Part shown: positions 47,304-55,963 of the stretch, piece after piece
Layout: each line of letters starts with the position of its first letter
Position numbering within the stretch: the first letter of the stretch is position 1
From: Pseudoduganella albidiflava
GTDB taxonomy: Bacteria > Pseudomonadota > Gammaproteobacteria > Burkholderiales > Burkholderiaceae_D
Direction: 5' to 3'
Assembly (NCBI RefSeq): GCF_004322755.1
Contig: NZ_CP036401.1
Location: 3,286,001-3,350,000 of the forward strand
DNA: 64,000 nt
The notes under the pieces: generated by a model
Databases searched by the model: none
The model's input: only the letters and a program-made list of their open reading frames with translations
Told to the model about the DNA's origin: nothing
Made by a program: the position numbers and the translations under genes

Positions 47304-49782
47304 GGCTCACCTTGGCGTAGTAATAGACGCCCGACGGGGCGAACGGTGCCGGGCCATAGGTAAAGCCGCTCGAGCCGGTATTGGCGTCGCCCGGACCGTT
47401 CTTGTCCGGCCGGACATCGAACAGGTTGGCCGCGCCCACCACCAGCCTGACCTTCTTCGTCAGCGCGTAGCTGACATCCAGGTCCGTCAGCCACTTCGCG
47501 CCGAAGTGGTAGTCCTGCGCGCGGTTCGCCGTGGTCTGCCACGTGAACGAGTCGTAGCGCGTGGTCTGCAGGCTGGTTTCAAACGGTCCGGCAAACCAGC
47601 GGGCCGACAGGATCAGCTTGGTGCGCGGCGTGGCGGTCAGGTCGCCGATGCCGCCGCCGGCCGAATAGCCGAACCACACGGAACTGCCGCCCGGATTGGC
47701 GCCCAGCGCCGTGATCGCGCCAGGCGCGGCATGGATGCTGGTGATGGTGGTCTTGTTCCAGTTCAGCGCCGCGCCCCAGCGCACCACGCCGAAGCGGCCG
47801 TAGTCGCCCGTGGCATCGGCCACCAGGTCGACGCCGCGCGTGCGGGTATCGACGCCGTTGGCGAAGTACTGCACCCACTCGGAACCCGTCAGCCCCGCGG
47901 CCAGCAGCGTCGGCGCGAAGGCCGGCCCGAACATGTAGCCGGTGCGCACGATGCGGTCCTTGACGCTCACCTGGTAGGCGTCGAGCGTGACATTCACGCT
48001 GTCGGCCGGCTTGAACACGAGTCCCAGCCCGAAGTTCACGGATTCCTCCGGTTCCAGGTCGCGCGCGCCGAACGCGCGGGCCAGGGCGGAATCGTTGCGC
48101 AGCAGTTTCGACAGGCTCGGCGCCACCACGCCCGTCACCGGGTTGATGTTGGTGCGGTTGTCGGTCTGCGAGTAGCCGGCCTGCGTCAGCGACGGTGCGC
48201 GGAAGCCCGAGCCGGCCGTGCCGCGCAGCGCGACCTGCGGCGTGAGGTCGTAGCGGGTGTTGATCTTGCCGCTCACCGTGTTGCCGGCGCTGTCGTCGTA
48301 GTGTTCGAAGCGCACCGCGCCGCCGACGAACCATGCCGCCGTGGGCTGGAATCCCAGGTCGTTATAGGCGGCCAGCACGGTGCGCCGCACCCGCGTGGCG
48401 TCGGCCGGCGACAGCGCCACGCCCGCCTGGGCGCCCACGGCGGCCGGCTTGCCCACGTTCGGATCGCCTTCCTGGTCGCCGGGGCGGAAAATGTAGCCGC
48501 CATTGACATAGCCCAGCGGGTCGCCAGCAAATGTCGAGAACCGTTCCACGCGGTGCTCCACGCCCCACGACCACTGCAGCGGTTTTGCCTGGCCGATGGC
48601 CACTTGGCGGGTCGCGTCGAGGTTGTTGGTCCACTGCTCGAAGCGGTAGGTGGCCAGGTTGTCGAAATGCGTGGGCGACGCCGGGCCCAGCGATGGATTG
48701 ATCGTCCGGTTGCTGTACTGGCGCGCGTGGTTGCGGCCATAGCCGCTGGACAGGTCCCAGTTCCATCCCGCCGTGCGCCCGCGCGCCCCCACGTTGAGCT
48801 GGTAATCGTAGGCGCTCATGTTATTGAGGGCGAAATAGCCGTCGGGGAAGAGCTGGCCGATGGTGGCCAGGCCGTTCGGCCGCCGGAAATTGTTGCCGGC
48901 CACGGTGTTGCGGTGGCCGGCCGTGCCGAATGCATAGAGCACCACGTCGGCGTTGTAAGGCAGCTCGGCGTTGAAGCCGACGTCATAGGCTTCGATGCCC
49001 GGGTCGCCGTTGTGCGCGCCATCGCGGTTCCACGTGGCGTTCTTCGGGTTCGACGCGGGAGAATACGCGACCAGGTTGGTGGCCGGGAAGTTGTCCCAGC
49101 TCTGGCCGCGCTTGCGCGCCGCGCCGCCGAGGTGCAGGAAGCCCGCCTCGCCCAGCCGGAAACCGGCATTGCCCTCGATCTTGCGGTTGCGCGTGTCGCC
49201 GCTGCCGTGTTCCAGTTCGCCATAGCCCACCTGCACCTGCCCGCCGTGGTCGGCCGTTTTCAGGATCACGTTGACGACGCCGGCCACCGCGTCGGACCCG
49301 TACTGGGCCGCGGCGCTGTCCTTCAACACTTCGACATGGTCGATCGCCGCCAGCGGGATGGTGTCCAGGTCGATCGCATTCACGCCGCTCGTGTCGCCGC
49401 CGCCGTTGGTCAGCAGCGCGCCGTTGTGGCGCCGCTTGCCGTTGACGAGGACCAGCGTGTAGGCCGGCCCCAGCCCCCGGTTGCTCACCGGGCGCACCAC
49501 CGAGTTCACGCCCGCCTGGTTGGTGCCGAAATTGAACGATGGCAGCAGCCGGGCCAGCGCCTCGGCCAGCTCGGCGCGCCCTGTGTGGATCAGCTGTTCG
49601 CCGCTGATCACGTCGATCGGCGCCGGGCTGTCCGCCACCGTGCGCGCTTCGCCGCGGACCCCGGTCGTCACCACCACGTCCTGGACCTGGCCAAGGTGCT
49701 GCGCCCACGCCGTGCCGCCACCGGCCAGCCCGGCGGCAAGCAGGGCAAGGTGAAGGGCGGTCTTCTTGTTGGTTCGATGCAT
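47293..49782 (-). CDS. TonB-dependent outer-membrane receptor
   Basis: An 829-residue receptor. A signal peptide (to about residue 27) precedes the plug (DVVVTTGVRGEARTVADSPA, then VEVLKDSAAAQYGSDAVAGV) and a 22-strand barrel ending in an aromatic Phe (YYYAKVSHDF). NGKRRHNGALL and YFANGVDTRTRGVD are features shared with the receptor at 60919-63300. Its position among SsuABC-like genes points to uptake of a sulfur-containing compound too large for porins. It is translated with the following binding protein (11-base overlap). Confidence 0.92.
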   Translation of the reverse strand: MHRTNKKTALHLALLAAGLAGGGTAWAQHLGQVQDVVVTTGVRGEARTVADSPAPIDVISGEQLIHTGRAELAEALARLLPSFNFGTNQAGVNSVVRPVSNRGLGPAYTLVLVNGKRRHNGALLTNGGGDTSGVNAIDLDTIPLAAIDHVEVLKDSAAAQYGSDAVAGVVNVILKTADHGGQVQVGYGELEHGSGDTRNRKIEGNAGFRLGEAGFLHLGGAARKRGQSWDNFPATNLVAYSPASNPKNATWNRDGAHNGDPGIEAYDVGFNAELPYNADVVLYAFGTAGHRNTVAGNNFRRPNGLATIGQLFPDGYFALNNMSAYDYQLNVGARGRTAGWNWDLSSGYGRNHARQYSNRTINPSLGPASPTHFDNLATYRFEQWTNNLDATRQVAIGQAKPLQWSWGVEHRVERFSTFAGDPLGYVNGGYIFRPGDQEGDPNVGKPAAVGAQAGVALSPADATRVRRTVLAAYNDLGFQPTAAWFVGGAVRFEHYDDSAGNTVSGKINTRYDLTPQVALRGTAGSGFRAPSLTQAGYSQTDNRTNINPVTGVVAPSLSKLLRNDSALARAFGARDLEPEESVNFGLGLVFKPADSVNVTLDAYQVSVKDRIVRTGYMFGPAFAPTLLAAGLTGSEWVQYFANGVDTRTRGVDLVADATGDYGRFGVVRWGAALNWNKTTITSIHAAPGAITALGANPGGSSVWFGYSAGGGIGDLTATPRTKLILSARWFAGPFETSLQTTRYDSFTWQTTANRAQDYHFGAKWLTDLDVSYALTKKVRLVVGAANLFDVRPDKNGPGDANTGSSGFTYGPAPFAPSGVYYYAKVSHDF

Positions 49783-49814
49783 GCGTTGTTCCTGTTCTGA
49801 TTTTGTGAAAATGG

Positions 49815-50819
49815 TCAGGCCGGGACGAGGTACCGGCTGAAGCTGCGGTCCCACACGGGCGCGACATCGAGGCGCCGGTCCAGCAGGCCTGCCGAGGCAA
49901 AGGTATCGGCCACCTGCTGCTGCGAGCGGATCGCCGCGTCGTTCACCTGCACGAGCCGGTAGGGCTGGCTGCGGTTCCTGGTCTGGGCCAGGAACAGCTG
50001 CGGCGACACGCCGGCGATCCGGCCGCTTTTCGCCGCCCACTTTTCCGGGTTGCGGTTCATCCAGTCGTAGACCCTGGCGACCCGGGTCAGGTAGTCGCCG
50101 ATCGCGGCGTGCTTGGCCGGGTCGGCGATCGCCTTCGTTGCGGCACTCAACACATAGTTGCCCGACAAATAGCCGTCGGCGGTGCGGAACACGCGCGCGC
50201 CGCCCTGCTTGGCCAGTTCCACCACCAGGCCGAAGATCACCCACGCGTCCAGCTGGCCGCTGCGGAACGCGGCCAGGCCATCCTGGGGCGACAGCGGTAC
50301 CGGCGTGATGTCCTTGAACGTCAGGCCCCGCTCCTGCAGGAGCCGCAGCAGGAAATAGTGCGACGTGGTCGACCGCGCGAAGCCGATGCGCTTGCCCTTG
50401 AACTGGGCCGCGTCGGCCAGCGTCGAGTCCTTCGGCACCAGGACCACCTGGTTGTTGACGTCGCCTTTCAGCACGGCGATCACCTTCATCGGCGCATTGC
50501 CGGCCAGCGCGAAGATCGGCGGTATCTCGCTCATGCCGCCGAAATCCAGCGAGCCCGATGCCAGTGCCTCGACGATCAGGTTGCCGGCCGCGAATTCCGC
50601 CACGTCCGTGCGGTACGGCAGCTGCGCCACGCCGGCTTCGTTGAAGTAATACGTGTCGCCGCCCTTGTAGGAGCCGATGCGCAGCACGGTGTCGCGTGGC
50701 GCCGGAGCGGCCCACGCAAGCGAGGCGGCCGATGCCCCGGCCAGCGCGGCGAGCCCCGTGCCCGCCGCTGCTTTCAGGAGTGCGCGGCGTGCGCCGCCCT
50801 TCGAATCCATCGAATCCAT
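49815..50819 (-). CDS. ssuA: ABC substrate-binding protein, SsuA-like, probable Tat substrate
   Basis: A 334-residue periplasmic binding protein of the aliphatic-sulfonate group (VLRIGSYKGGDTYYFNEAGV, then FKGKRIGFARSTTSHYFLL). The N-terminus has RRALLK before a hydrophobic stretch ending AWAAP, resembling a twin-arginine signal. The first two codon triplets are duplicated: ATGGATTCG occurs twice in tandem, so two start codons are present; GGAG lies nearer the first. It differs clearly from the second binding protein of the operon. Confidence 0.86.
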   Translation of the reverse strand: MDSMDSKGGARRALLKAAAGTGLAALAGASAASLAWAAPAPRDTVLRIGSYKGGDTYYFNEAGVAQLPYRTDVAEFAAGNLIVEALASGSLDFGGMSEIPPIFALAGNAPMKVIAVLKGDVNNQVVLVPKDSTLADAAQFKGKRIGFARSTTSHYFLLRLLQERGLTFKDITPVPLSPQDGLAAFRSGQLDAWVIFGLVVELAKQGGARVFRTADGYLSGNYVLSAATKAIADPAKHAAIGDYLTRVARVYDWMNRNPEKWAAKSGRIAGVSPQLFLAQTRNRSQPYRLVQVNDAAIRSQQQVADTFASAGLLDRRLDVAPVWDRSFSRYLVPA

Positions 50820-50840
50820 GGTCTTGCTCCGCAGGGAAGG

Positions 50841-51281
50841 TTATTGTTGGGGAGGTTCCGAGACCAGCGCGATGCGCGCATAGCCGGCATCGTTGAGGGT
50901 ACCCATCGTCCTGACGATGTTCCCGTAGGCCAGCGCCTGGTCGCCACGCAGGTGCACGCGCCGTTCCTTGTCGCCGCCCGCTTCCCTGGCCACCAGTTCG
51001 ACCAGGTTGCCGGCATCGTCCGCGCTGCCGGCGGCGACGGCGGTCTGGTTCACGTACACCGTGCCGGCGGCGTCGATGCTGACCACGACCGGCGCCTTCG
51101 GTTCCTCGAGCGGCCGGGCGTTCGACGTCGGCAGGTCGACCTTCACGCCGGCCGCCATCATCGGCGCGGCCACCATGAAGATGATGAGCAGCACCAGCAT
51201 CACGTCCACCAGCGGCGTCACGTTGATGTCGCTGACAGGGCCCACGCGGTGGGCCGGTCCTGTCTGGAGTTTCGCGCCCAT
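50841..51281 (-). CDS. exbD: ExbD proton-channel subunit
   Basis: A 146-residue protein with one membrane helix (LVDVMLVLLIIFMVAAPMM) carrying the essential Asp, and a periplasmic domain. It joins ExbB and TonB to power outer-membrane receptors. It lies two bases from exbB. An operon-specific copy beside a receptor suggests dedicated energising. Confidence 0.94.
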   Translation of the reverse strand: MGAKLQTGPAHRVGPVSDINVTPLVDVMLVLLIIFMVAAPMMAAGVKVDLPTSNARPLEEPKAPVVVSIDAAGTVYVNQTAVAAGSADDAGNLVELVAREAGGDKERRVHLRGDQALAYGNIVRTMGTLNDAGYARIALVSEPPQQ

Positions 51282-51283
51282 GC

Positions 51284-52045
51284 TCAGGCTCCCTGCACGG
51301 CCAGCGTGGCGGCGCGCTCATTTCGGGTGGCCGGTTCCGGCAGGTCCGGCAGCGGCTCGCCCGATTCCAGCTGGCGCGACAGCTGCACTTCGACCAGCCC
51401 GACCAGCGTGGCCAGCCGGCCGGCGTAGTGATTCAGGTCGCCGGAGATGCGGTTGTACGCGACCACCGCGGGTATCGCCGCCACCAGGCCCAGCGCCGTG
51501 GCGAACAGCGCTTCGGCGATGCCGGGCGCGACGACGGCCAGGCTGGTGTTGTTGCTGGCGGCGATGCCCTGGAACGCGTTCATGATGCCCCACACGGTAC
51601 CGAACAGGCCGACGAAGGGCGCCACCGAACCGATCGTCGCCAGCAGCTGCAAGCCCTTCTGAAGCTGCTCGGCTTCGCCGCTGGTGGCGATCTGGCCGAC
51701 CCGGTTGATGCGCTCCTTCAGGCTGTCCTTGCCCGCTGGCGTGGCGTGTAAATGCTGGTGGTGGCTGGCATGCCATTCATCGGCGATGGCGTGGTAGATA
51801 CGGGCGAACGGGTCTTGCGCATGCTGGCGCAGCTCGTTGGCCAGGCGTCCCAGCGAGCGTTGTCCGGCCAGCGCGGCGGACCAGTTGGCGGCGTGGCGCC
51901 GCAGGCTGGCGAAACGCAGCAGCTTGTCGACGATGACGCCCCAGCTGGCCACGGAAGCGACGACCAGCAGCACGATGATGGACTTGACGATGATGTCGGC
52001 CTGCTGGAACAGTTCCAGCGGACCGAGGTGGTTGGCGATCTGCAT
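51284..52045 (-). CDS. exbB: ExbB proton-channel subunit (MotA/TolQ/ExbB family)
   Basis: A 253-residue inner-membrane protein with three helices. The conserved second and third helices (LLATIGSVAPFVGLFGTVWG and ALFATALGLVAAIPAVVAYN) line the proton path. It is coupled to exbD by a two-base gap. Confidence 0.94.
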   Translation of the reverse strand: MQIANHLGPLELFQQADIIVKSIIVLLVVASVASWGVIVDKLLRFASLRRHAANWSAALAGQRSLGRLANELRQHAQDPFARIYHAIADEWHASHHQHLHATPAGKDSLKERINRVGQIATSGEAEQLQKGLQLLATIGSVAPFVGLFGTVWGIMNAFQGIAASNNTSLAVVAPGIAEALFATALGLVAAIPAVVAYNRISGDLNHYAGRLATLVGLVEVQLSRQLESGEPLPDLPEPATRNERAATLAVQGA

Positions 52046-52077
52046 GATGGATCCTTGTCTTGGTTTGCGCGTTGTAT

Positions 52078-52139
52078 GTGCTTCGGTTCTGCGTGCTTCG
52101 GTTGTGCGTGCCTCGGTTGTGTGCTTCGGTCGTTCGTGT
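52078..52139 (-). repeat. Imperfect 13-15-bp repeat after the tonB stop
   Basis: Read on the minus strand, four units close to CAACCGAAGCACGCA fill most of the 94-base gap between tonB and exbB, starting just past the tonB stop. It is the largest gap inside the fifteen-gene operon. Confidence 0.65.
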
Positions 52140-52958
52140 TTAGTTCAGCTTGAAGACGATGTTCCCGGCCAGCAGGTAGCTGCTGCCGCCCAGGTCCGGC
52201 AATGCCGGGAAAGGCGCCGCGCGCTGGATGGCTTGCCGGGCCGCCTCGTCCAGCACATCGTTCCCGGACGTCTGGATGTCCACGCCGAGCAGCGCGCCCT
52301 GCGGACTCAGGGTCAGCCGGTACCCCACCCTGCCCTGCTGGCGGCGCATCTTCGCTTCGCGCGGATACTCGGTGCTGCGGTTGATGCGCGCGTACACCTG
52401 GTTCACGTAGTCGGTCGGGATGCCGTCGGTGGCGATCTGCCTGGGCGCGGGCGGCGCGGACGGCGGCGCGGGCACCTGGGCGACGGGCGCCGGTGGCGCC
52501 GGCGTGACCGGGCCGATCGGCGCGACCTGGCGCGGCGGGTCCGGCGGCGGCGTGGTTTCCGCTTCGTCGGCCGAAGCGGCGACTGTCTTCGGCACCGGCA
52601 GCGGCACCGGGGCTGGCCTGGCCGCCGTCAGCTGCTTCGGTTTTTCCGGTTCCGGTTCCGGTTCGGGTGGCGGCGGCGGTGGCGGCTTGAGCGCTTCCGG
52701 CTGCAGCCGGATCAGCTCCACCACCGGCGCGGGTGGCGGCGCGTCGCTGGCGGTGCCCGACAGCGCCCACGCGGCCAGCAGCGCCGCGCCATGCAGCGCC
52801 GCCGAAGCGGCCACGCCGCGCCCGCGCAGCCAGCCGCCATCCGGTGCATGCGACACGCCGGCCAGCGCGCCGCCCTTCAGCGCCGCCGGCGCCGGCCGTT
52901 GCACCCGGAGATTTTCCCTCGGCGACAGTGTGGCTTGGGACACGGTAGCAGTGGACAT
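52140..52958 (-). CDS. tonB: TonB energy-transducing protein
   Basis: A 272-residue protein: one N-terminal membrane helix (about 48-66), a long Pro/Glu-rich periplasmic spacer (PPPPPPPEPEPEPEKPK) and the C-terminal TonB fold (YPREAKMRRQQGRVGYRLTL). ATG 52958 follows GGAGACACC. It transmits the ExbBD-derived force to the receptor at 47.3-49.8 kb and probably also to the paralogue at 60.9 kb. Confidence 0.93.
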   Translation of the reverse strand: MSTATVSQATLSPRENLRVQRPAPAALKGGALAGVSHAPDGGWLRGRGVAASAALHGAALLAAWALSGTASDAPPPAPVVELIRLQPEALKPPPPPPPEPEPEPEKPKQLTAARPAPVPLPVPKTVAASADEAETTPPPDPPRQVAPIGPVTPAPPAPVAQVPAPPSAPPAPRQIATDGIPTDYVNQVYARINRSTEYPREAKMRRQQGRVGYRLTLSPQGALLGVDIQTSGNDVLDEAARQAIQRAAPFPALPDLGGSSYLLAGNIVFKLN

Positions 52959-52969
52959 GGTGTCTCCTT

Positions 52970-53848
52970 TCAGTCGAACAGGTCGGGTTCTTCGCGCGTG
53001 ATCACGTCCCACAGCGGCTGGAAACTGAACCAGCCGCCCGCCTCGGAACCCATCTGGCCGGCGGTGTGCAGCGCCACCTCGTGGGGGATCGGCCGCGGCG
53101 TGCCGGCTGCCTCGGACAGCAATTGCGCCTGGGCCGCGTTCTCGAAGGCGATATAGCGCCAGACGGCCGATTCCACCGTCTGCCCCACCGTCAGCAAGCC
53201 GTGGTTCTGCAGGATCACCGCCTTGCGCGGGCCCAGCGTTTCGGCAATGCGCTGCCCCTCGCTGGCGTCGAGCACCACGCCTGAAAAGTCGGAGAAGATG
53301 GCATGGTCCTCGTAGAAGGCACAGGAATCCTGCGTCAGCGGTGCCAGCAGGCGGCCCTGCGCGGCGAACGCCTTGCCCCACAGGCCGTGGGAGTGGGCGG
53401 CGGCAATCACGTCCGGCCGGGCCTTGTGCAATTCCGAGTGGATCGCGAAGGCGGCCCGGTTCAGCAGGCCATCGCCTTCGACGACCCTGCCGTCGTGGCT
53501 GACCAGCAGCAGGTCCGACACGCGCACATGGCCGAAATACACGCCGGCCGGATTGACCCAGAAATGGTCCGGGAATTCGGGATCGCGCGCCGTGATGTGG
53601 CCGGCACCGCCCATGTCGAAGCCATAGCGGGCGAACAGCCGGAACGACACGGCCAGCCGCTCCTTGCGGTGGCGGCGCTCGGCTTCCACGGTGGGCTGCG
53701 GCGGCGGCACGGCGAACACGATCCTGCCTTCCGCATCGCGCGGCGCGTTGTAGATCGCCGGGCGCGGATAGGTATCCCCACCGCGGCCCACCTGGCGCAG
53801 GTGGGGACGGGACAACGGCGCGGAATGCAATGGTGCGGGACTGCTCAT
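52970..53848 (-). CDS. Class II aldolase/adducin family protein
   Basis: A 292-residue zinc-dependent aldolase-fold protein. Zinc ligands lie in AAAHSHGLWG and a later LQNHGLLTVG; AIHSELHKARPD is conserved. Members act on phosphorylated or free hydroxy-carbonyl compounds, and the closest functional guess is an aldol cleavage or decarboxylation of the carbon skeleton left after desulfonation (inference). ATG 53848 follows AAGGAA. It has an unusually long N-terminal extension (about 60 residues). Confidence 0.84.
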   Translation of the reverse strand: MSSPAPLHSAPLSRPHLRQVGRGGDTYPRPAIYNAPRDAEGRIVFAVPPPQPTVEAERRHRKERLAVSFRLFARYGFDMGGAGHITARDPEFPDHFWVNPAGVYFGHVRVSDLLLVSHDGRVVEGDGLLNRAAFAIHSELHKARPDVIAAAHSHGLWGKAFAAQGRLLAPLTQDSCAFYEDHAIFSDFSGVVLDASEGQRIAETLGPRKAVILQNHGLLTVGQTVESAVWRYIAFENAAQAQLLSEAAGTPRPIPHEVALHTAGQMGSEAGGWFSFQPLWDVITREEPDLFD

Positions 53849-53870
53849 GGGTTTTTCCTTGTGATGGTGG

Positions 53871-54821
53871 TCAGTAGCCGCGCGCCGTATCGACGACATC
53901 GGCCAGCGGCCGGCCGCTGCGGAAGCGGTCCAGGTTCGACAGGAATTTCTCGACCAGCGCCGGCACGATGCGGTCAGAGCTGGGCGAAATATGCGGCGAC
54001 AGGCGCACGTTCGGATGGCCGTAGAACGGATGCCCGGCCGGCAGCGGTTCCGGCTCCGTCACGTCCAGTGTCGCCAGCGCCACCCGTCCTTCGTCCAGCG
54101 CGGCATGCAGTGCATCGTGGTCGACCAGGTTGCCGCGCGCGATATTGATCAGGTGAAGGCCGGGTTTCGCGTGCGCCAGCGTGGCGCGGTTGATCGCATG
54201 GCGCGTGGCCGGCGTGGACGGCGCGGCCAGTACCAGGTGATCGGAGCGTTCCAGCAGTTCCTCGATCGAGCGCACGGCTTCCACGCCGGGCACGTCGAAC
54301 GGTGTTTCCGAGCGGCGCACCGCCAGCACGCGCAAGCCCAGCGCCACCGCGCGGCGCGCCACTTCCTGCCCGATCGAGCCGAAGCCGTACAGGCCCAGCG
54401 TGCCGCCGTGCACCACCGCCAGTTCCATGCGGCGCCAGTCGGCCGCCTGCGACAGCCAGATCTCCGGGATGCGCTTGGCCGCGCTGAAGATCGCCGCCAG
54501 CACATACTCGGCGATGGCGACCGACGCCGTGCCGCGCGCCGACGTGACGACCGGGCCGTCGAACAGCCAGTCCGGGTAGTAATCGATGCCCACCGACGCC
54601 AGCTGCACCCAGCGCACCGAGGGCCAGTTGGGCGGCGGCGGCGCCACCTTCAGCGATTGCCCTTTCGGCGCCGGCAGCGCGAACAGCACGTCGGCATCCG
54701 GCAAGTCGTGCAGCGGGCCGGGCGGCACGTCGCGCACGGCCAGCCCGGCGCGCTCGGACAGCAGCGCGTTGACGGCCGGGCTGAACTGGCTGGCGATGAT
54801 CAATTCGCTACGCTCGCTCAT
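53871..54821 (-). CDS. D-isomer-specific 2-hydroxyacid dehydrogenase
   Basis: A 316-residue NAD(P)-dependent reductase. The Rossmann motif GLYGFGSIGQEVARRA, the Arg in NIARGNLVDHDAL, the Glu in DVTEPEPLPAGHP and the His in RLSPHISPSS make up the usual catalytic set. The substrate is unknown; in this setting it may interconvert a 2-oxo and a 2-hydroxy acid derived from the sulfur compound. It is tightly packed between the aldolase and the SsuD-like gene. Confidence 0.87.
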   Translation of the reverse strand: MSERSELIIASQFSPAVNALLSERAGLAVRDVPPGPLHDLPDADVLFALPAPKGQSLKVAPPPPNWPSVRWVQLASVGIDYYPDWLFDGPVVTSARGTASVAIAEYVLAAIFSAAKRIPEIWLSQAADWRRMELAVVHGGTLGLYGFGSIGQEVARRAVALGLRVLAVRRSETPFDVPGVEAVRSIEELLERSDHLVLAAPSTPATRHAINRATLAHAKPGLHLINIARGNLVDHDALHAALDEGRVALATLDVTEPEPLPAGHPFYGHPNVRLSPHISPSSDRIVPALVEKFLSNLDRFRSGRPLADVVDTARGY

Positions 54822-54831
54822 CGGTTTTCCC

Positions 54832-55941
54832 TCAGGCCGCCAGCCGGTCTTGTTCTCCAGCCGCCTCGCGCGCCGCCACGGCTTCGCGCACCAGCGCGAT
54901 CAGTTCGCGGCCGTATTGCAGCGCGTCCTGGATCGGGTCGAAGCCGCGGATCAGGAAAGTCGTCACGCCCAGTTCCCAGTACTTCAGCAGCGCATCGCGC
55001 ACCTGTTCCGGCGTGCCCACCAGGCCGGTGGAATTGCCGGCCGCATTCGTCAGGGCGGCGATGCCGGTCCACAGCCGCTCGTCGACCACCTTGCCCTGCG
55101 CCGCCGTCTCCAGCAGGCGCTGCGACCCGGCGTTGGCCGGCTGCTTCGGCCGCGAGCTGTAGAACTTGTTGTGCTGGATCTGCTCGCCGGCGCGGGCCAC
55201 GATCGCCTCCGCCCTGGCCCATGCCGCTTCCTCGGTCGCCGCCAGCACCGGGCGCAGCGACAGGCTGAAGCGGATCTGGTCGGCCCGGCCGTGGCGCGCC
55301 GCGGCGGCGCGCACCTTGCCGATCGTCTCGGCCACCTGGGCCAGCGATTCGCCCCACAGCGCGTACACGTCGGCATGCTTGCCGGCCACCTCGATCGCCG
55401 CGTCCGACGAACCGCCGAAGTAGATCGGCAGGTGCTGGCCGCGCACCGGGCGCACGCCGGCGTTCTGGCCGACATGGCGGTAGTGCGTGCCCTCATGGTT
55501 CCACGCGCCTTCCGAGGTCCAGGTCTTCCTCACCACGTCGAGGAACTCGTCGCTGCGCGCATAGCGCTCGTCGTGCGTGAGGAAATCGCCATCGCGCTGC
55601 TGTTCGGTATCGTCGCCGCCGCTGATGATGTGCACCGCCAGGCGGCCATCCGAGAAATGGTCGAGCGTGGCCAGCTGGCGCGCCGCCAGCGTGGGCGCCA
55701 CGAAACCGGGCCGGTGCGCCAGCAGGATGCCCAGTTTCTCCGTTTCATGGGCGATGTAGGCGGCCACCTGGAAGCCGTCCACCGAACCGCTGCTGTGGGC
55801 CACCAGCACGCGGTCGAAGCCGGCGTATTCATGGGCGCGAGCCACCGCGCCGAGATAGCTCTTGTTGACGACGGGACCGCTGGCCAGGATGGTTTCGGTC
55901 ACTTCCTGGGTGGCGGAGAAGCCGATGAATTCGATGCTCAT
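54832..55941 (-). CDS. ssuD: FMNH2-dependent alkanesulfonate-monooxygenase-like enzyme (SsuD type)
   Basis: A 369-residue LLM-class flavin monooxygenase. The motifs VLVAHSSGSVDGFQVAAYIA, HIISGGDDTEQQRDGDFL and IYFGGSSDAAIEVAGKHADV are the SsuD pattern, releasing sulfite from sulfonates. The symbol marks family; substrate range may differ. It is the second flavin monooxygenase in the operon and, like the first, has no dedicated reductase nearby. Confidence 0.88.
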   Translation of the reverse strand: MSIEFIGFSATQEVTETILASGPVVNKSYLGAVARAHEYAGFDRVLVAHSSGSVDGFQVAAYIAHETEKLGILLAHRPGFVAPTLAARQLATLDHFSDGRLAVHIISGGDDTEQQRDGDFLTHDERYARSDEFLDVVRKTWTSEGAWNHEGTHYRHVGQNAGVRPVRGQHLPIYFGGSSDAAIEVAGKHADVYALWGESLAQVAETIGKVRAAAARHGRADQIRFSLSLRPVLAATEEAAWARAEAIVARAGEQIQHNKFYSSRPKQPANAGSQRLLETAAQGKVVDERLWTGIAALTNAAGNSTGLVGTPEQVRDALLKYWELGVTTFLIRGFDPIQDALQYGRELIALVREAVAAREAAGEQDRLAA

Positions 55942-55963
55942 GATGGGTCCTTGAAGGTTGTGA

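Noticed and set aside
47107..49800. An 897-codon plus-strand open frame
   Set aside because: It is antisense to the TonB-dependent receptor and rich in His/Arg/Gln; no domain is recognisable.
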